64,000 bases of DNA from Siphonodentalium dalli. Taxonomy: Eukaryota > Mollusca > Scaphopoda > Gadilida > Siphonodentaliidae. Positions 1 through 12,032 of the stretch are shown here, one piece after another. How positions within the stretch are numbered: the stretch's first letter is position 1; each line of letters opens with the position of its first letter. Both the position numbers and the translations under genes were made by a program. The notes under the pieces were generated by a model. That model searched no databases and was not told the DNA's origin. It was given only the letters and a program-made list of their open reading frames with translations. The DNA lies in assembly GCA_032622095.1 (NCBI GenBank), contig CP136061.1:87102983-87166982 (forward strand), given 5' to 3'.

Positions 1-45
1 CATTTTCATATACATGTATATGCAAGGCTCCCTGTGGGATACAGC

Positions 46-69
46 ATAGGATAGGATAGGATAGGATAT
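46..69. repeat. (ATAGG)n microsatellite
   Basis: About five consecutive pentanucleotide units are visible. It is a simple repeat with no coding potential. Confidence 0.8.
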
Positions 70-276
70 TTTATTTCAATCCACATACATATTACATAAT
101 AATGATAACAATTATGGATAATTCTGTCGTATATTGTGGGGGATGGCATAATCTGGCAAGACTGTCTTCCTGCCATCCCCAGGATCTTAAGTTTAATGCT
201 GCACCAGCGTGGCTCCCATCATGAAAGGGATATCTACAGGTATTAAACATGGACTCCCATAGCAGTTGAGGCATCA

Positions 277-866
277 GCAGAATGAGGTTCCCAGAGGGTG
301 AATTGTGACACCAGCCCACCGTGCGGGATAGTGTCACTAAATTCACCCTCTGGGGACCTCATTCTGCAAATAACACACTATATCCAGACTTGGACTGCTT
401 TTGCCTCATCTTCTCTGGAAAGTTTCTTTATTATCAAATTTCTATAGAAACTTCTTCACATAGATTCTATTTCTTTTTTAGTTTAGTTTCTCTATATATA
501 AATATATATAACTACAATATTATGTGCGACATACTGTGTCTTATGAATACATGTTCTTTCAATACACTGTTATAAATTATGTTTCTATATTATATATGTA
601 TACACTTGACTATATTTGGTGTAAAAGTATATTAAATTGAATTGAATTGAATATATCCACAAATTGGCAGACGACACATTACATAATCGAGGTTCACAAT
701 GGGTATACATCACTATAATCACCATTTGGGAACTTCAATCTAAGTCTATGTCTCCCACAGCTCATGAAGCCATGCAGAATGAGGTTCCCAGAGGGGGAAT
801 TGGGTGATACCAGCCCACCATGCGGTATAGAGCCACTAAATTCATCATCTGGAGACCTCATTGGAG
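277..866. repeat. Palindromic MITE-like repeat, family A, diverged copy
   Basis: Two hairpin blocks (277-367 and 774-862) each read GCAGAATGAGGT..CCCAGAGGG..GAATT, then the reverse complement ending ACCTCATTCTGC. The stretch between them matches, in inverted orientation and with divergence, the interior of the 4763-5113 element: a fibre of homology around TTTCTATAGAAACTTCTTCA and around the TTGGCAGACGACACATTACATAA segment. The family is non-coding and built of nested inverted repeats, as in MITEs or foldback elements. The superfamily cannot be assigned from this copy. Confidence 0.6.
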
Positions 867-1042
867 GCAACAGCTAAAATGAGTGGACTGGCTCGATTAC
901 CATCATTTCAAAAGTCATGGATTTCCAATTGCCATGTCACAAGTATTGGTATAAATACATGTGGTTGGAAAATCTATGATAAAAGGACATTCTCATAATG
1001 GGAACAATACAAAAGTATAGCAAGGAGGTGCTGAAGATGCTT

Positions 1043-1393
1043 TTAAGGGGGAGGTCAATTTTTAATGGGGATTTCCATGCAAATCTCGAGAACAAAAAGT
1101 TATGTATAATCAGATGTCCTGGAAACAAAGCAGGCATGTCACTGAACAGTTTGAATATTTAACTGCTTGTGTGTTAAATAAATTATAAAAATTTGCAATA
1201 AATGTTAGAAATCAATAGAAAATAAAAAATAATTAATACACCAACATTATAATGGAACATGTTTCAAGCAGACCCGCCAGATGAATACCTGTTGTTTCCA
1301 ATACCACATCAAGTCACACTGACAGTGTGTGCAACTCTGTAAATTTTGCATGGAAATCCCCATTAAAAACTGGTCACTTGACTTCCCCCTTAA
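1043..1393. mobile_element. TTAA-bounded MITE with TIRs, family B
   Basis: The element begins TTAAGGGGGAGGTCAA and ends with the inverse TTGACTTCCCCCTTAA. The inverted ends continue inward through an AATGGGGATTTCCATGCAAA block. It is 351 bp with no ORF. TTAA at both borders fits the target site of piggyBac-type transposases, which is an inference from the border alone. A second diverged, incomplete copy lies at about 50,106-50,400. Confidence 0.7.
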
Positions 1394-1636
1394 TGACAGA
1401 CTCAAGTGGGTGTGAATGAAACCTGAACCTTAAAAATAGATGGCAATTATCTCCAACAGGATTTACAAAGATAATTTTAGATATCCACTCAAAACACTAG
1501 ATTTTTATTTTATGTGTGCTGTGCATATATACCCATTATAACCTGGTCACATTCAAATCTAATAATTCATAATAGAATCATACTAATGATACTATATGGT
1601 TCACATTTTACAATTTTGATGATAGTTATTCAGTCC

Positions 1637-1904
1637 TTAACCCTTTGAGTGCCATATACCCTGTGCCAATGCATTCTCGCATATATAAGAGAATGCATTG
1701 GCCTAACAATTTTTCATCATTTGTTATTATTTTTTACAATTTTAATAATTTTTTCTATTCTTTAACAGGCTTATTTTGTAGGTTTAGTGCCAGGGAATCT
1801 TACGTTTTTCATGGGCATCAAAATTATTACTATGAATACTTGGTGATAGTTTTGAGTTATAACACGGGGCTATGGTTTTATCCAGTTTGTTTTTAAAGAG
1901 TTAA
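1637..1904. mobile_element. TTAA-bounded MITE carrying the CATTCTCTTATATA hairpin
   Basis: The left border is TTAACCCTTTGAGTGCC and the right border is AAAGAGTTAA. TTAA followed by CCCTTT is a common terminus of piggyBac-like elements. Inside lies the hairpin motif GCCAATGCATTCTC / GAGAATGCATTGGC shared with the elements at 2468, 2790, 3470, 6959 and 62619. It is non-coding. Confidence 0.6.
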
Positions 1905-2467
1905 CATCAAAGCTACAATGAAAGTGTAATTTTCTATATCTTCACAGCTATAGTGTTGGATAACGATTATTATCAGTTGGTGATTTCTTCTATAATCGAT
2001 TGTTGAGCATATAATAAATTCAGTTACTGGTAATCTCTTCACCACTGTGACCACATGCTTCATATTTTAAATATATGTGGGAAGGGTTCCTAAACCAGGC
2101 TATTACTTATTATAAAAACAAAACAAAAACACATGTGGCACATCAGCCTCTTAACTGACAAAAACCCACATGGAATATCCCAGATGATTTTGTCCAGCAG
2201 ATATCTTTGTAACTGGTCAATCCCCTGCTGATTGTGAAATTATTTCCTTAAAAAAAGCTGCTGACAAACTGTGAATGCTCATTTACACAGAGAAAATCCA
2301 GATTAATACATGTCAGTGATTATTTTTACCTTATCTGGTACATCTATACATGTATACTATGGGAACTTACCAATTTACTTTGGTGAATAACTTCATTTTT
2401 AACCATTTAATGACCTGAGCTGCACTGGTGCAGCATTAAAGATCCTGTGCCTGACTGCCTGTGCATT

Positions 2468-2918
2468 CTCTTATATATGTGACCCGCCATATCAAATCCA
2501 GTCGGAAGTCGGGATTTTTTTACCCTGTGCCAATGCATTCTCTTATATAGGTCGCCTCGCATATATAAGAGAATGCATTGGCCTAACAATTTTTTATCAA
2601 TTTTTTTAAATAAATGTTTCTTACAATTTTTAGGACATAAAATAAAAAACATCCATTACCCTGCAGGGAGCCCCACACATATATAGAAGCATATAGAAGA
2701 GTGTCGTCTGCTCATGTTTTTCTGGGGCTCTGTATGGGTGCAATTATAAAATTGTTAAAGAATACAAGAAAAAATTATTAAAATTGTTAGGCCAATGAAT
2801 TCTCTTATATATGCGAGGCGACCTATGGTCGACTCGCATATATAAGAGAATGCATTGGCACAGGGTGAAAAAATCCCGACTTACAACTGGATTTGATATG
2901 GCGGGTCACATATGTGAG
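2468..2918. repeat. Inverted-repeat element with CATTCTCTTATATA hairpins
   Basis: The left part (ATATGTGACCCGCCATATC, then a CCCGAC-type block, then ACCCTGTGCCAATGCATTC) recurs in reverse complement at 2850-2918. Two internal hairpins built from CATTCTCTTATATA and TATATAAGAGAATG sit at 2535-2592 and 2785-2862. The whole is a foldback structure of about 450 bp. No coding region was seen. Confidence 0.65.
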
Positions 2919-3078
2919 TCTCCCATACTATGTTAGGGAACCTCGCATCTGGAACCAGCCTAGATGTTCCAAATTGGGAGAAGTCACTTTTCCCTGTTTG
3001 GTTATTAAGGAGAAGTGGACTGTAATCAGGGAGAAGTAACAATGGCTGAAGTTCAATTTACATCCAAACGTTATCAAT

Positions 3079-3132
3079 CAAGCCTTGAAATAGTGTGTCT
3101 GTCATTTGACAGACACACTATTTCAAGGCTTG
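3079..3132. repeat. 54-bp perfect palindrome (fused TIR pair)
   Basis: The sequence CAAGCCTTGAAATAGTGTG..TGTCATT is followed directly by its reverse complement with no spacer. The same arm occurs as the outer end of the family-A repeat at 9,660-9,690, so this looks like two element ends joined tail to tail with the interior lost. Confidence 0.8.
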
Positions 3133-3469
3133 TTATCATTCTATGATCCAAAAATTATTTTTCAACACAAGAGCCCATTTGTAAAACAATTGGAGTGAGT
3201 AAACAGACCATTATATTCATTAAAATTACTTTGAATATGCTGTTGGGACATACATGTACAGTAATGCCCTGAATGGCAACAAGCCATATTTCCGACTAAA
3301 TCCTGAAAAGTTACCCATAATTCTGCTGTAGTTAAAGAGTCGATTACTTATGGCATTACTGTATGCATACTCATATATGAGAGAAGTCACTTCTCCCAGA
3401 GACAAAATGAGGGAGAAGTGGCACATTTTAGGGAGAAGATGTCTCCCAAGTCGCCCTCTAGGCTGGTCC

Positions 3470-3612
3470 CTGCCTTGCATATATAAGAGAATGCACTGGC
3501 TTACAAGGTCAAGGTAAATAATGTTAGGCCAATGTATTCTTTTATATACATGTATGCGAGGCTCCATATGGGAGACTCACATAATATATATAACAGAATG
3601 CATTGACACAGG
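3470..3612. repeat. Diverged copy of the CATTCTCTTATATA hairpin repeat
   Basis: The blocks TGCATATATAAGAGAATGCA, GTTAGGCCAATGTATTC and AACAGAATGCATTGACACAG follow in the order seen in the 2468 and 6959 elements, with mutations. It is non-coding repeat debris. Confidence 0.55.
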
Positions 3613-3826
3613 GTTTTCGCAAATTTTCAGTAAGCTCCAGTTAATTTCTCCAAAAGGTTAATTTCTCCAAAGAATACATGTACTAGTAGTTAAACAAATT
3701 TTGAAGGACCCAAATATTTTACTTCAAGAGTGGCCTGAAATAATTCCAGATGCTCTGGACACTATGTAACCATTAATCGGTACATGTATATACTTGTATG
3801 CCAGTGTCGTATACCAGCATACCCTG

Positions 3827-4191
3827 CTGGACAAAACAAGTGTCCACTTAACCGCGGTGCAGTTAGCGTTGCCACCACAGCCGAAATGCAATTACACCGC
3901 GGCTCCACCGGCTAACTACAGTTGGGCCGCTGTTTACTTGCTATTTGGCATGGTGTAGTTGCTGCGGTGTACTTTCATTAAACTGAAAAAAGACGATACT
4001 AACCAGAAATATAACCACGGTGAAAATGTCATTCGGCCGCAAGGGTAGTTGCCGTTCGGCCGCAATGAACTTGCCGTTTGGCCGCAGTGTACTTGCTGTT
4101 CGGCCGCGGTGCTCAACTGCAGCTACAAACTCTGACACTGCGGTCGAACGGCAAATACACCGCGGTGCCAATGGACACTTGTTTTGTCCAG
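3827..4191. mobile_element. 365-bp MITE with GC-rich CGGCCGC interior
   Basis: Terminal inverted repeats CTGGACAAAACAAGTGTCCA and its reverse complement sit at the exact ends. The interior contains six or more copies of a motif like TTCGGCCGCGGTGTACTTGC in both orientations and is much richer in GC than its surroundings. Short ORFs on both strands here are by-products of the repeats. The superfamily is unknown. Confidence 0.7.
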
Positions 4192-4762
4192 ATGGGTACA
4201 TAAATACCAGGTTATCTTTACTGATCATTCATGTGACTTTTTGTTAATACATGTACTATATACCGGTACAAGGCTCTAAGGACAATCTTGCTGTTGCTCT
4301 AAAATGAAATTTGCCTCAATCATTTCTGAAAATGACGGAAAATCAAATTTGCTTAATTGAGCAGTAAAACATGAAACGAGGTGCTGTAAAATATATTCAT
4401 GAATGTTTAAAATCAATACAGAGAGAATATCAATTGAAGGAGATAAATTAATTTATCATATGACTGTCTGTAGCTATTGAAATATGATATTTGAGGGAAT
4501 TCTAAGTTACATTGCGGTTGATAAACCTATCACTGTGCTAGAAATATCCTATTCAAATAACAAATGGATCATTTTGACATGTATTTCAAAACCTAGCATA
4601 TTGGTAGTAAATCAAACCTGGCATACAAGCAGGAAATCATGACTTAGTCTAATCTGGATCATTATATGCTAATCACAATTAATTAGTAGTAATTTGTTAG
4701 ATTCAAGACTTCAAGTCTGTTCCTGGTATCTTGTGAACTCTGCAATCAATTTGTGATTGAAT

Positions 4763-5113
4763 CAAGTCTGAGTTTAGTGTGCCTGTCATTTTCAGAATGA
4801 GCATCACCAAATTCACCCTCTGGGGATCTGATTCTGCATGGCCTCGTCTGCTATGGAAGATATAGACTCAGACTGAAGTTCCCAAATGGTGAATATTGTG
4901 ATTTACACCCATTGGGAACCTCAATTATGCAATGTGTCTTCTGCCAATTTGGGGATATAGAAAAGAAATAGAAGCTATGTGAAGAAGTTTCTATAGAAAT
5001 GTGATAATAAAGAAACTTTCCAGAGAAGATGCGGCCAAAGCAGAATGAGATCCCCAGAGGGTGAATTTGGGGACCTCATTCTGAAAATGACAGGCACACT
5101 AAACTCAGGCTTG
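4763..5113. mobile_element. 351-bp MITE with TIRs, family A
   Basis: The left end, CAAGTCTGAGTTTAGTGTGC and on through TGTCATTTTCAGAATGAG, is repeated in reverse complement at 5072-5113 with about one mismatch in 40. The interior holds the CCCAGAGGGTGAATT motif and a segment shared in inverted orientation with 360-860. It is non-coding and is the best delimited copy of family A. Confidence 0.7.
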
Positions 5114-5167
5114 GATGGAATATCACTGACTCAGGAACATGACTGGAAATAGTCTGTCTGACATTTG

Positions 5168-5692
5168 CAGAATGAGGTCCCCCAGAGGGTGAATTTAGTG
5201 ATGATAGCATGCTGTGTCAAATTCACCCTCTGTGAACCTCATTCTGCTGAGGTTTCTACTGCTATGGGAGACCTTGGACCAGATTGAAGTTCCCCAGTTG
5301 AAGTTGGTACTATAGTATGGTATGTTTACCCATTAGTCGATGTAAACATATTTATTTGCATCCAAATTAAATGAATGGGACAACGTAAAAAACTTATCTT
5401 GTGCTCACTACCGACAATAATATAAAGAACATAATATTTACATAAGTATAATGTATTCTATGATTCACATGTAACAGTCATTTCGATTTTGCATTTTATC
5501 TTCTGCAAATTATGGAGATATAGAAACTAAACAGAAGGGAAAAAGTAACTAAAAACAATGTTAATTTGAGACTATACTTCCCAGAAGATGAGGCCTAAGC
5601 AGCATGATGTCCCCCGAGTGAGAATTTGGTGATGCTAGACCTCTTGACAGGGTAGCGTCGTTAAATTCAACCTCTGGGGACCTCATTCTGTT
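5168..5692. repeat. Family-A repeat copy, two hairpin blocks
   Basis: Hairpin blocks at 5168-5255 and about 5598-5692 carry the GCAGAATGAGGTCCCC / GGGGACCTCATTCTGC arms with mutations. The interior around 5510-5560 (GGAGATATAGAAACTAAAC) matches the interior of the 277-866 copy. It is non-coding. Confidence 0.55.
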
Positions 5693-5784
5693 CATGTCAG
5701 ACATACATGTACTAATTCCAGGCTGTCTCGGGAACATGAGCTTCTGGGATTTTTTAACCCATTTTGATAAAGGGTCCTGGGTCC

Positions 5785-6427
5785 AGATACATACAATCTA
5801 GGAAATACATTTAAAAATACATTAAACTGTTCGATTACTCTGAACTCTGAATTGAACTTGACTTGAATTTGAAAAAGCTTGTTCCTATATTCCCAGTTAC
5901 ACTGCTTTGGATAATTACAGCATTTGTTTGATGTTACATGTGTATGTAAATATACCATCAATCAGTTTATAGTGATCAAAGAGTTTGGATGGATGTTGGG
6001 TAAATGATAATTTATTCATCACATTTTACGAAGACAGGCAGTACACAATCTTTTTTATTTTTTCTGATACATTAATTTACCAATCAATATTTAGTGTCAA
6101 GTGTTGTGGTTATAGACCAAGAAGTGAATATATATGAATGTTTTATCAAATGGGTTCCTGTTGGAAAATATCACGAGTATAGGAAGTGTTGATTTGACTT
6201 TTTCTAACAGTTGTGAAAGATTGACAATTGTACACCCACTAGTCCTTGCTCTGGGATTTTTTTACAAAAATGGTAGGGGCCGAAAATGGACCCCGTTACC
6301 AGTTACATTCCTGTAACTGGGAATATATAGAGAATATAGGAACAAGCTTTTTCAAATTCAAGTCAAGTTCAATTCAGAGTTCAGAGTAATCATGCAAACA
6401 GTTTAATGTATTTCTTAGATTGTATGT
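5785..6427. repeat. Inverted repeat with arms of about 120 bp
   Basis: The arm at 5785-5905 (including TTGAATTTGAAAAAGCTTG and ATATTCCCAGTTACA) recurs as reverse complement at about 6303-6427. It is nested inside the larger inverted repeat of 5898-7742. Confidence 0.65.
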
Positions 6428-7742
6428 TTCTATTTTATGCTCAAGAAGGAAGATGACAATAAAATATTCATAGAAACGAGGGGTATATACCGGGTATATA
6501 GTCCTGTGTTTTGTTCACAAAACAAGAGTTTTATTAGAAATTTCAGATTGAGAAATTTGGAACAGGCCTGCAGATTTCAAAATTCATGTGTTTCCTATTT
6601 TTCCTTCGCCTGGATTGTGCTTAGGTAACCCATACCATAGGTTAGCAGAAGAGTTACCCAAACTGTTATAATCACTACAACTGGTATTATTAACTACATA
6701 TGGGCAACTCATTGAAATACTGTAATAATTTTGAATGTCTCAAATAAAGTTGAGAATCAGTTTTTGTGAGACCTACATAAAACTTTGGCTCGACCTGTTT
6801 TTCGTTCGCGGCATTTTCATTTTAGATAACCTCCAGGTGAACTGAACAGTCATTCGCCTCTAATTTGCCTGTGGAACAAAACATGACTATTTCCCATTTG
6901 GAACAGGGTCATTTTGCCATTTTTCCACTTCCCATGCATTAGAATTATTCAATAGATATTAACCCTTTACCCAACAAAACGGCCAAAAACCGGCCCAAAT
7001 AAAGCTTCAACAGCCTAAAATATCTTCGGTCTGTCTCAATAACACCATACAAATATGGATATCATTGGAACCGGTTCATTGACCACGGTGTGATGGTTAC
7101 AGTTATGCCCTGTGCCAATACATTCTCTTATATATGCGAGTCGACCATAGGTCGCCTTGCATATATAAGAGAATGCATTGGCCTAAAAAAATCTTTTTTG
7201 AACACTTTTTACCATTTTTTCTTACATTCTTTAACAATTTTATAATTTTTTCTTACATTTTTAAAAATATTTTTCTACATTCTTTGACAATTTTATCATT
7301 TTTAATATGTGATAAGCCAATGCATTCTCTTATATATGCGAGGCTACCTATGGTCGACTCGCATATATAAGAGAATGCATTGGCACAGGGCCGTTCTGTT
7401 GGGTAAAGGGTTAACCCATATATTCCAACTATTAGAAAAGGTCAAACCAACACTTCCTATACTCGCGATATTTTCCAACAGGAACCTTTTTGATCAAACA
7501 TTCATATATATTCACTTCTTGGTCCATAACCACAAATTTGATACTAAATATTGATTGGTAAATTAATGTATGAGAACAATTAAATTAAGATTATGAACTT
7601 TGAAAAATGTGATGAATAAACTATCATTTACCCAACATCCATCCAAACTCTTTATAAACTGATAAACTGATTGATGGGTATACATGTATACATACACAGG
7701 TAACATCAAACTAATGCTGTAGTTATCTAAAGCAGTGTGGAT
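5898..7742. repeat. Large inverted repeat, arms of about 300 bp
   Basis: The segment 5898-6205 (landmarks GGATGTTGGGTAAATGATA, AGACCAAGAAGTGAATATAT and CCTGTTGGAAAATATCACG) returns in reverse complement at about 7432-7742, with roughly 10% differences. The 1.2 kb between the arms contains a smaller inverted-repeat arm and a TTAA MITE. It may be a foldback element later invaded by the MITE. No convincing ORF lies inside. Confidence 0.7.
6959..7414. mobile_element. TTAA-bounded piggyBac-like MITE, long copy
   Basis: It begins TTAACCCTTTACCCAACA and ends TGTTGGGTAAAGGGTTAA, an 18-bp perfect TIR including the TTAA target. The interior contains two CATTCTCTTATATA hairpins separated by T-rich sequence. 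A shorter relative with the same ends lies at 62,619-62,847. There is no transposase ORF, so it would be mobilised in trans if active. Confidence 0.8.
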
Positions 7743-8013
7743 CATATAGACCAATAAATAGCTTGGCAAACAGTTTGTGAAATGGGCATTTGGTCAAAAG
7801 GTCAGTAGGTCATAACATGAACCACTGTTACCAGTACACTTTATACACACAGGTAGATGTAACTAGTGCTTCACTAAGAAATTGGTGCCTTGGAACCGGT
7901 GAAACTCTTAAGTTTGAAACAGTATATAATGTAGAAATTAATGTTCTGTGTTTTATATAATATCCTTTGCACGAAGTTAGTTTTACCAGTATGGTGTTTG
8001 AGATGTTCACTCT

Positions 8014-8514
8014 CTATTTTGTCACTGAACTGAAAATTGGCAATAACTTCAACATCCCAGTACAATGCATAGTACTAGTAGCATCATTCAGCAGTGAAGT
8101 AGTTAACCATTTTTTAACTAAATACTCATTGACGAGTAGTTTCCTAAGGCAATGTTCAGATAATAAGTTCAACAAATGACAACATTTCCCACAAGTTAAT
8201 AGAAATCCTTCTGCACTTGTATTATCTTTTTGTACATGTATGTCTGTCATCTGCTTATAACACCTGAGTAACCCTTCCAGGTGAATAATAAACCATTCCA
8301 ATGTACATTTTATAACTGAATGGGAGAATTCATTTAGTATCGACAGGTTTGATGACTTCTCACTATACTGAAGTGAGCAGGCATTTTGAGATTCATAAAT
8401 ATGGAATTCGTAGCTAGTGCTGTCTTTATAAACAAGACAGTCAATGACTGTGGGGTCGCTCACCAGACTGCAAAGACTGGGACTCTGGAGACCAAAACAG
8501 TCAGCACTTTTCAT
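8014..8514 (-). CDS. Possible exon of an unrecognised host gene
   Basis: A 166-codon open stretch stands out in AT-rich, stop-rich surroundings. The product is rich in Leu, Ser and Cys and looks helical (for example CGKCCHLLNLLSEHCLRKLL near the middle). I do not recognise a family and cannot place splice sites with confidence. The ATG at the 5' end may be internal to a longer exon. It could be a chance ORF. Protein homology and RNA evidence would decide. Confidence 0.25.
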   Translation of the reverse strand: MKSADCFGLQSPSLCSLVSDPTVIDCLVYKDSTSYEFHIYESQNACSLQYSEKSSNLSILNEFSHSVIKCTLEWFIIHLEGLLRCYKQMTDIHVQKDNTSAEGFLLTCGKCCHLLNLLSEHCLRKLLVNEYLVKKWLTTSLLNDATSTMHCTGMLKLLPIFSSVTK

Positions 8515-9029
8515 AATAACTTTAAAAGAAGTAGATTTAAACAGGATATGTGGCTAGAGAGACTTCAAGTATGTAGATTGGTGAAAATCCACCTTGAAAT
8601 TTCCAACTGTACACTACTGATCACCCCCTTCCTCCAGCTCAACAAGTCCCCTCCTGACCGGGCTCCAGACTCCCAAGTCTTAGGTTGGAATTTCACAACT
8701 GACACCTCAAACTTTCTCAATTGTTGGAAATTTCCAATCTCACAAGCGCCTTTTTCTAAAACCATTTAGATATGTTTGAAGCCCAATTATCCATGGACCC
8801 AAAACACAATACATGTACATGTATGTCAGACCAATCAGTCAGGTGGTTCCAAGGTAGATGTTTTAATGAATTTGGTATTTCGATGATTTTATTAGACACA
8901 AAAGTGTTAACTCCCCATAGCCTGCCATTTCTTGACAGGTTGACCTCATTTTAACAAATCTGAATCTAGTATGAACCAATTCGGTCCAATGGAACTTAAG
9001 AAGAAGATGTTCAAAGAATTGTTGACGGA

Positions 9030-9613
9030 CGGATGGACGGACGGACGAACAAATGGGTAGATATGTGGCTCCGACCTATGTGGCTAGAAATGGTAATGTG
9101 GCTTTAGTTTTTATGTGGCTTCTCAAGTAGCCATAAAATTTTATGTGGCTATCATGTAGTAGATAGTGATAAAACTCCAGATTATGGATTCATAACATGT
9201 TGGAATTATAGCAGAAGAAGCTGATTAAAACTCAAAAACTTGCACACAGCAACTGGGACAGTGGAATAGGAGAAACTGACAGGTCCGTGATTGGGTGGCT
9301 AGCCACATAAATGTCAGTCAGTGTCCAACATCTCTTATTGGCAGGTCATGGATGTCTAAATCGATGGATTTTTTGTTTCCAAATTTTGAGTGACTACAAA
9401 ATTAAATAAGCTGATTAGGCCAAATAGATCATTTTTGAACGTCCATCTGAAAGCTGTTACGTGGCTAGCCACGCAACGGAAGTTATGCACATAAATATCC
9501 ATTTTACACAATCTTAGCCACATAAGTAGTCATTAGTAAAGACGGACGGACGGACGACGGACGAGGAGTGATGACTATAGCTCCACCGGAGACTTCGTCT
9601 CAGGTGAGCTAAA
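9030..9613. repeat. Repeat with GGAC microsatellites and a foldback tail
   Basis: GGACGGACG-type microsatellites at 9030-9050 and 9540-9565 flank a segment with many ATGTGGCT copies. The tail at 9576-9613 (ATAGCTCCACCGGAG..CTCAGGTGAGCTAAAA) can form a short hairpin. It resembles the 3' end of repeats I associate with bivalve genomes; that resemblance is from memory and was not checked. Confidence 0.45.
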
Positions 9614-9660
9614 AAGGCCACACGTCCCCAGAATAAGGTGGCTTTATTTGACGGGTGGCA

Positions 9661-9846
9661 AGCCTTGAAATAGTGTGTCTGTCATTTGCAGAATGAGGTC
9701 CCCAGAGGGAGAATTTAGTGATGCTACCCCGCATAGCAGGCTAGCATCACCAAATTCACCCTCTGGGGACCTCATTCTGCTTACACCTCAGCAGAATGAG
9801 GTTCCCAGAGGGTGAATTTGGTGATGCTAGCCTGCTATGCGGGTTA
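9661..9846. repeat. Family-A palindromes, one and a half copies
   Basis: The arm CAAGCCTTGAAATAGTGTG leads into a near-perfect 92-bp palindrome at 9690-9781 (GCAGAATGAGGTCCCC..GGGGACCTCATTCTGC, with a loop around GCATAGCAGGC). A second half palindrome follows at 9789-9846. The arms are far better preserved than in the 277 and 774 copies, so this is the youngest member seen. Confidence 0.7.
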
Positions 9847-9849
9847 CAA

Positions 9850-11885
9850 AGGTTTTGAAAATGTGTTGAAGGGTATATATATGGGTTGTGATCGGCAGTA
9901 TGGCTGAAGGGGTCACTGTCACCAAAAACAGCACTGAAGGTTACATAGGTTTTGAAATGTGATGAAGGGTACACAGGTTTTGAAATCTCGTAATAAATGA
10001 TGTTTAGTTTTCGTGTCTGCCGTGGTTTCTGTTAGTGAATAATTGATTACATTCCAATGAAAATTAAAATGAACTGAACACAAACTGCTGAATGCTGATG
10101 GGGGCCAGACCTCAGGAACACAGTTGAAGTAATTGCGTTAGTACTACATATAAGAAAATTATTAAGTTCTAAATCCTGCATACACTTTAACTACATTTCA
10201 AATGTATAACAGTATTTGGCTAAACATGAACCCATTGAACAATCACAATTATTTTCCTGGAAAGAATAAACCTACAAATAGCATTTGAATTCCTCTGTAC
10301 TAGTATAAATTTACTAACTTTCCACTAGTATTAGTAAAAGCAACCTGTATTGCCATTTTTTCAAGGACAAATTCGATCATCTCAAACATTTTATAATTCA
10401 ATTCTGATAATGGATACCAGTAACATTATGGTGTTAGTGGACTAATTTTAATAAATATACTAAAAGACCCAAATAAGGACCAGGATGGATCTTTCCTGAA
10501 AATTAATAAACATAGGGGTATGTTTGTTTGGATCCCAAAAGTAAGTCAACAGTCATAACTCTGGTGAAAATGAGTAGACCGAATATACCAAATTTGAAGC
10601 TAAAATAATTGACAAAATTCTAAGTCTTCAAGGAGCCAACATTCAGTTAAAAATGGGTGGACCTCACCCAAATTTGAACATTCGAACATGAACTGTATTT
10701 CCATGTGAGAAATCCATATACCAATTTGAAAACAATGTTTACATTAAGCAGCAATAATTTTAGATGGAATTTTTAAAAACAATTTACTTCTATTAAAATA
10801 CATGTCCATTTGTGGTTGCAGATGAATCCCAATCTCACCAATAAATCTGCAGTCTTTAAAACCTGCCTGTGGCTAATCTTGTTTGTTCAACTCCCATGTC
10901 TTGCAAGAAGAAGTCTTATCTGTTAGAGAGCAATATACATGTGGAAAACTTTCTATATCAGAATTTAAAGTTCCTCTCCACAGTCAATGAAGGATTGATA
11001 GTGTTCATGCATAGTTACTAGTACATGTATGTATACAGGCAGTATAAAGATGACTGCATGCCTACCATATCAAACACCCTTCTGGGATGGGCACTAAGAA
11101 AGGCACATGAAATTATCTACTGGTTTGTTTGGGTGTATCAAACTTACAAGCATGCATATGCCAGTGTGTATAAGGAACTTCAAAGTTGGGGGCAATTTGA
11201 ATGGTGAGGTGTGGTACCTCAGTCAAGGTGTGACCTGTGATACCATTTTCAGTGTGGTGTGGGACTTTATATTTCAATGCAATTGAGGGTTGTCTGAGGA
11301 ACATTTACACCCTGTGCAATGTGTCTGAGGCACATGTGATAAATCCTGCCAGTGGAGGTGTGTCTTAGGTCCTGAGGTGTATGACCAAATATTTAAGTGA
11401 GGTTTGAATTAATATCATACAAGTTATGTTATTATAAAGTCATAGAAAAGCCCTATTATGGCCTGTTGATATGTCAATATTGTGCTCTGAGGAAATTGTG
11501 CCACCACATCTGAGAGAATAGTTACAAGAGAGCTGCATACCGGGTAGTTGAGTGCCTGGGAGGCATTTGTTTGTCCACATTGACAATACTTATCATATTA
11601 TTGTGCAACATTAACTGTTTACTTGCAATATAGATGGACAGCCTTAACACAAGTATGAAGAGTAAGCATTAATGTACTTCTTAACTGTTCGGGAAAAAAT
11701 AAAAAAATATTACCAAAAAAAAAAAAATCCCTACTTACCTACCTGGAATTTTTTGGCACCGTAATAGGAAACAATTAAGTTTTATTTTTTGGCCTAGATA
11801 TAAAACAATTTCTTATTTTACTTATTTATGATTCACTTGACAGAAAACAGATTCATTCTGAACAGGGTTCAAAGCCAGACAATCT
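9850..11885. other. Gene-free AT-rich stretch
   Basis: No credible ORF, RNA gene or strong repeat was found. Short poly-A and poly-T runs and scattered TACATGTA words are the only pattern noted. Confidence 0.5.
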
Positions 11886-11891
11886 GATATC

Positions 11892-12030
11892 ACTTTTATA
11901 TATGGCACACATACCCGGTACATGTGAGCATACCGGTATGTATACCATATATAAAAACCTGTTTATCACTTTTATATATGGTACACATGCGTGTGAGCAC
12001 ATGTATATGTATATGTACCATATATAAAAG
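11892..12030. repeat. Two tandem TATATAAAA palindromes
   Basis: Two successive palindromic units (11892-11957 and 11968-12030) each begin ACTTTTATATATGG and end with the inverse CCATATATAAAAG. Short CATGTA-rich centres separate the arms. The origin is unknown. Confidence 0.65.
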
Positions 12031-12032
12031 CA

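Noticed and set aside
3941..4247. ORFs in the CGGCCGC-rich MITE
   Set aside because: They result from GC-rich repeats with few stops. Frames are open on both strands at once.
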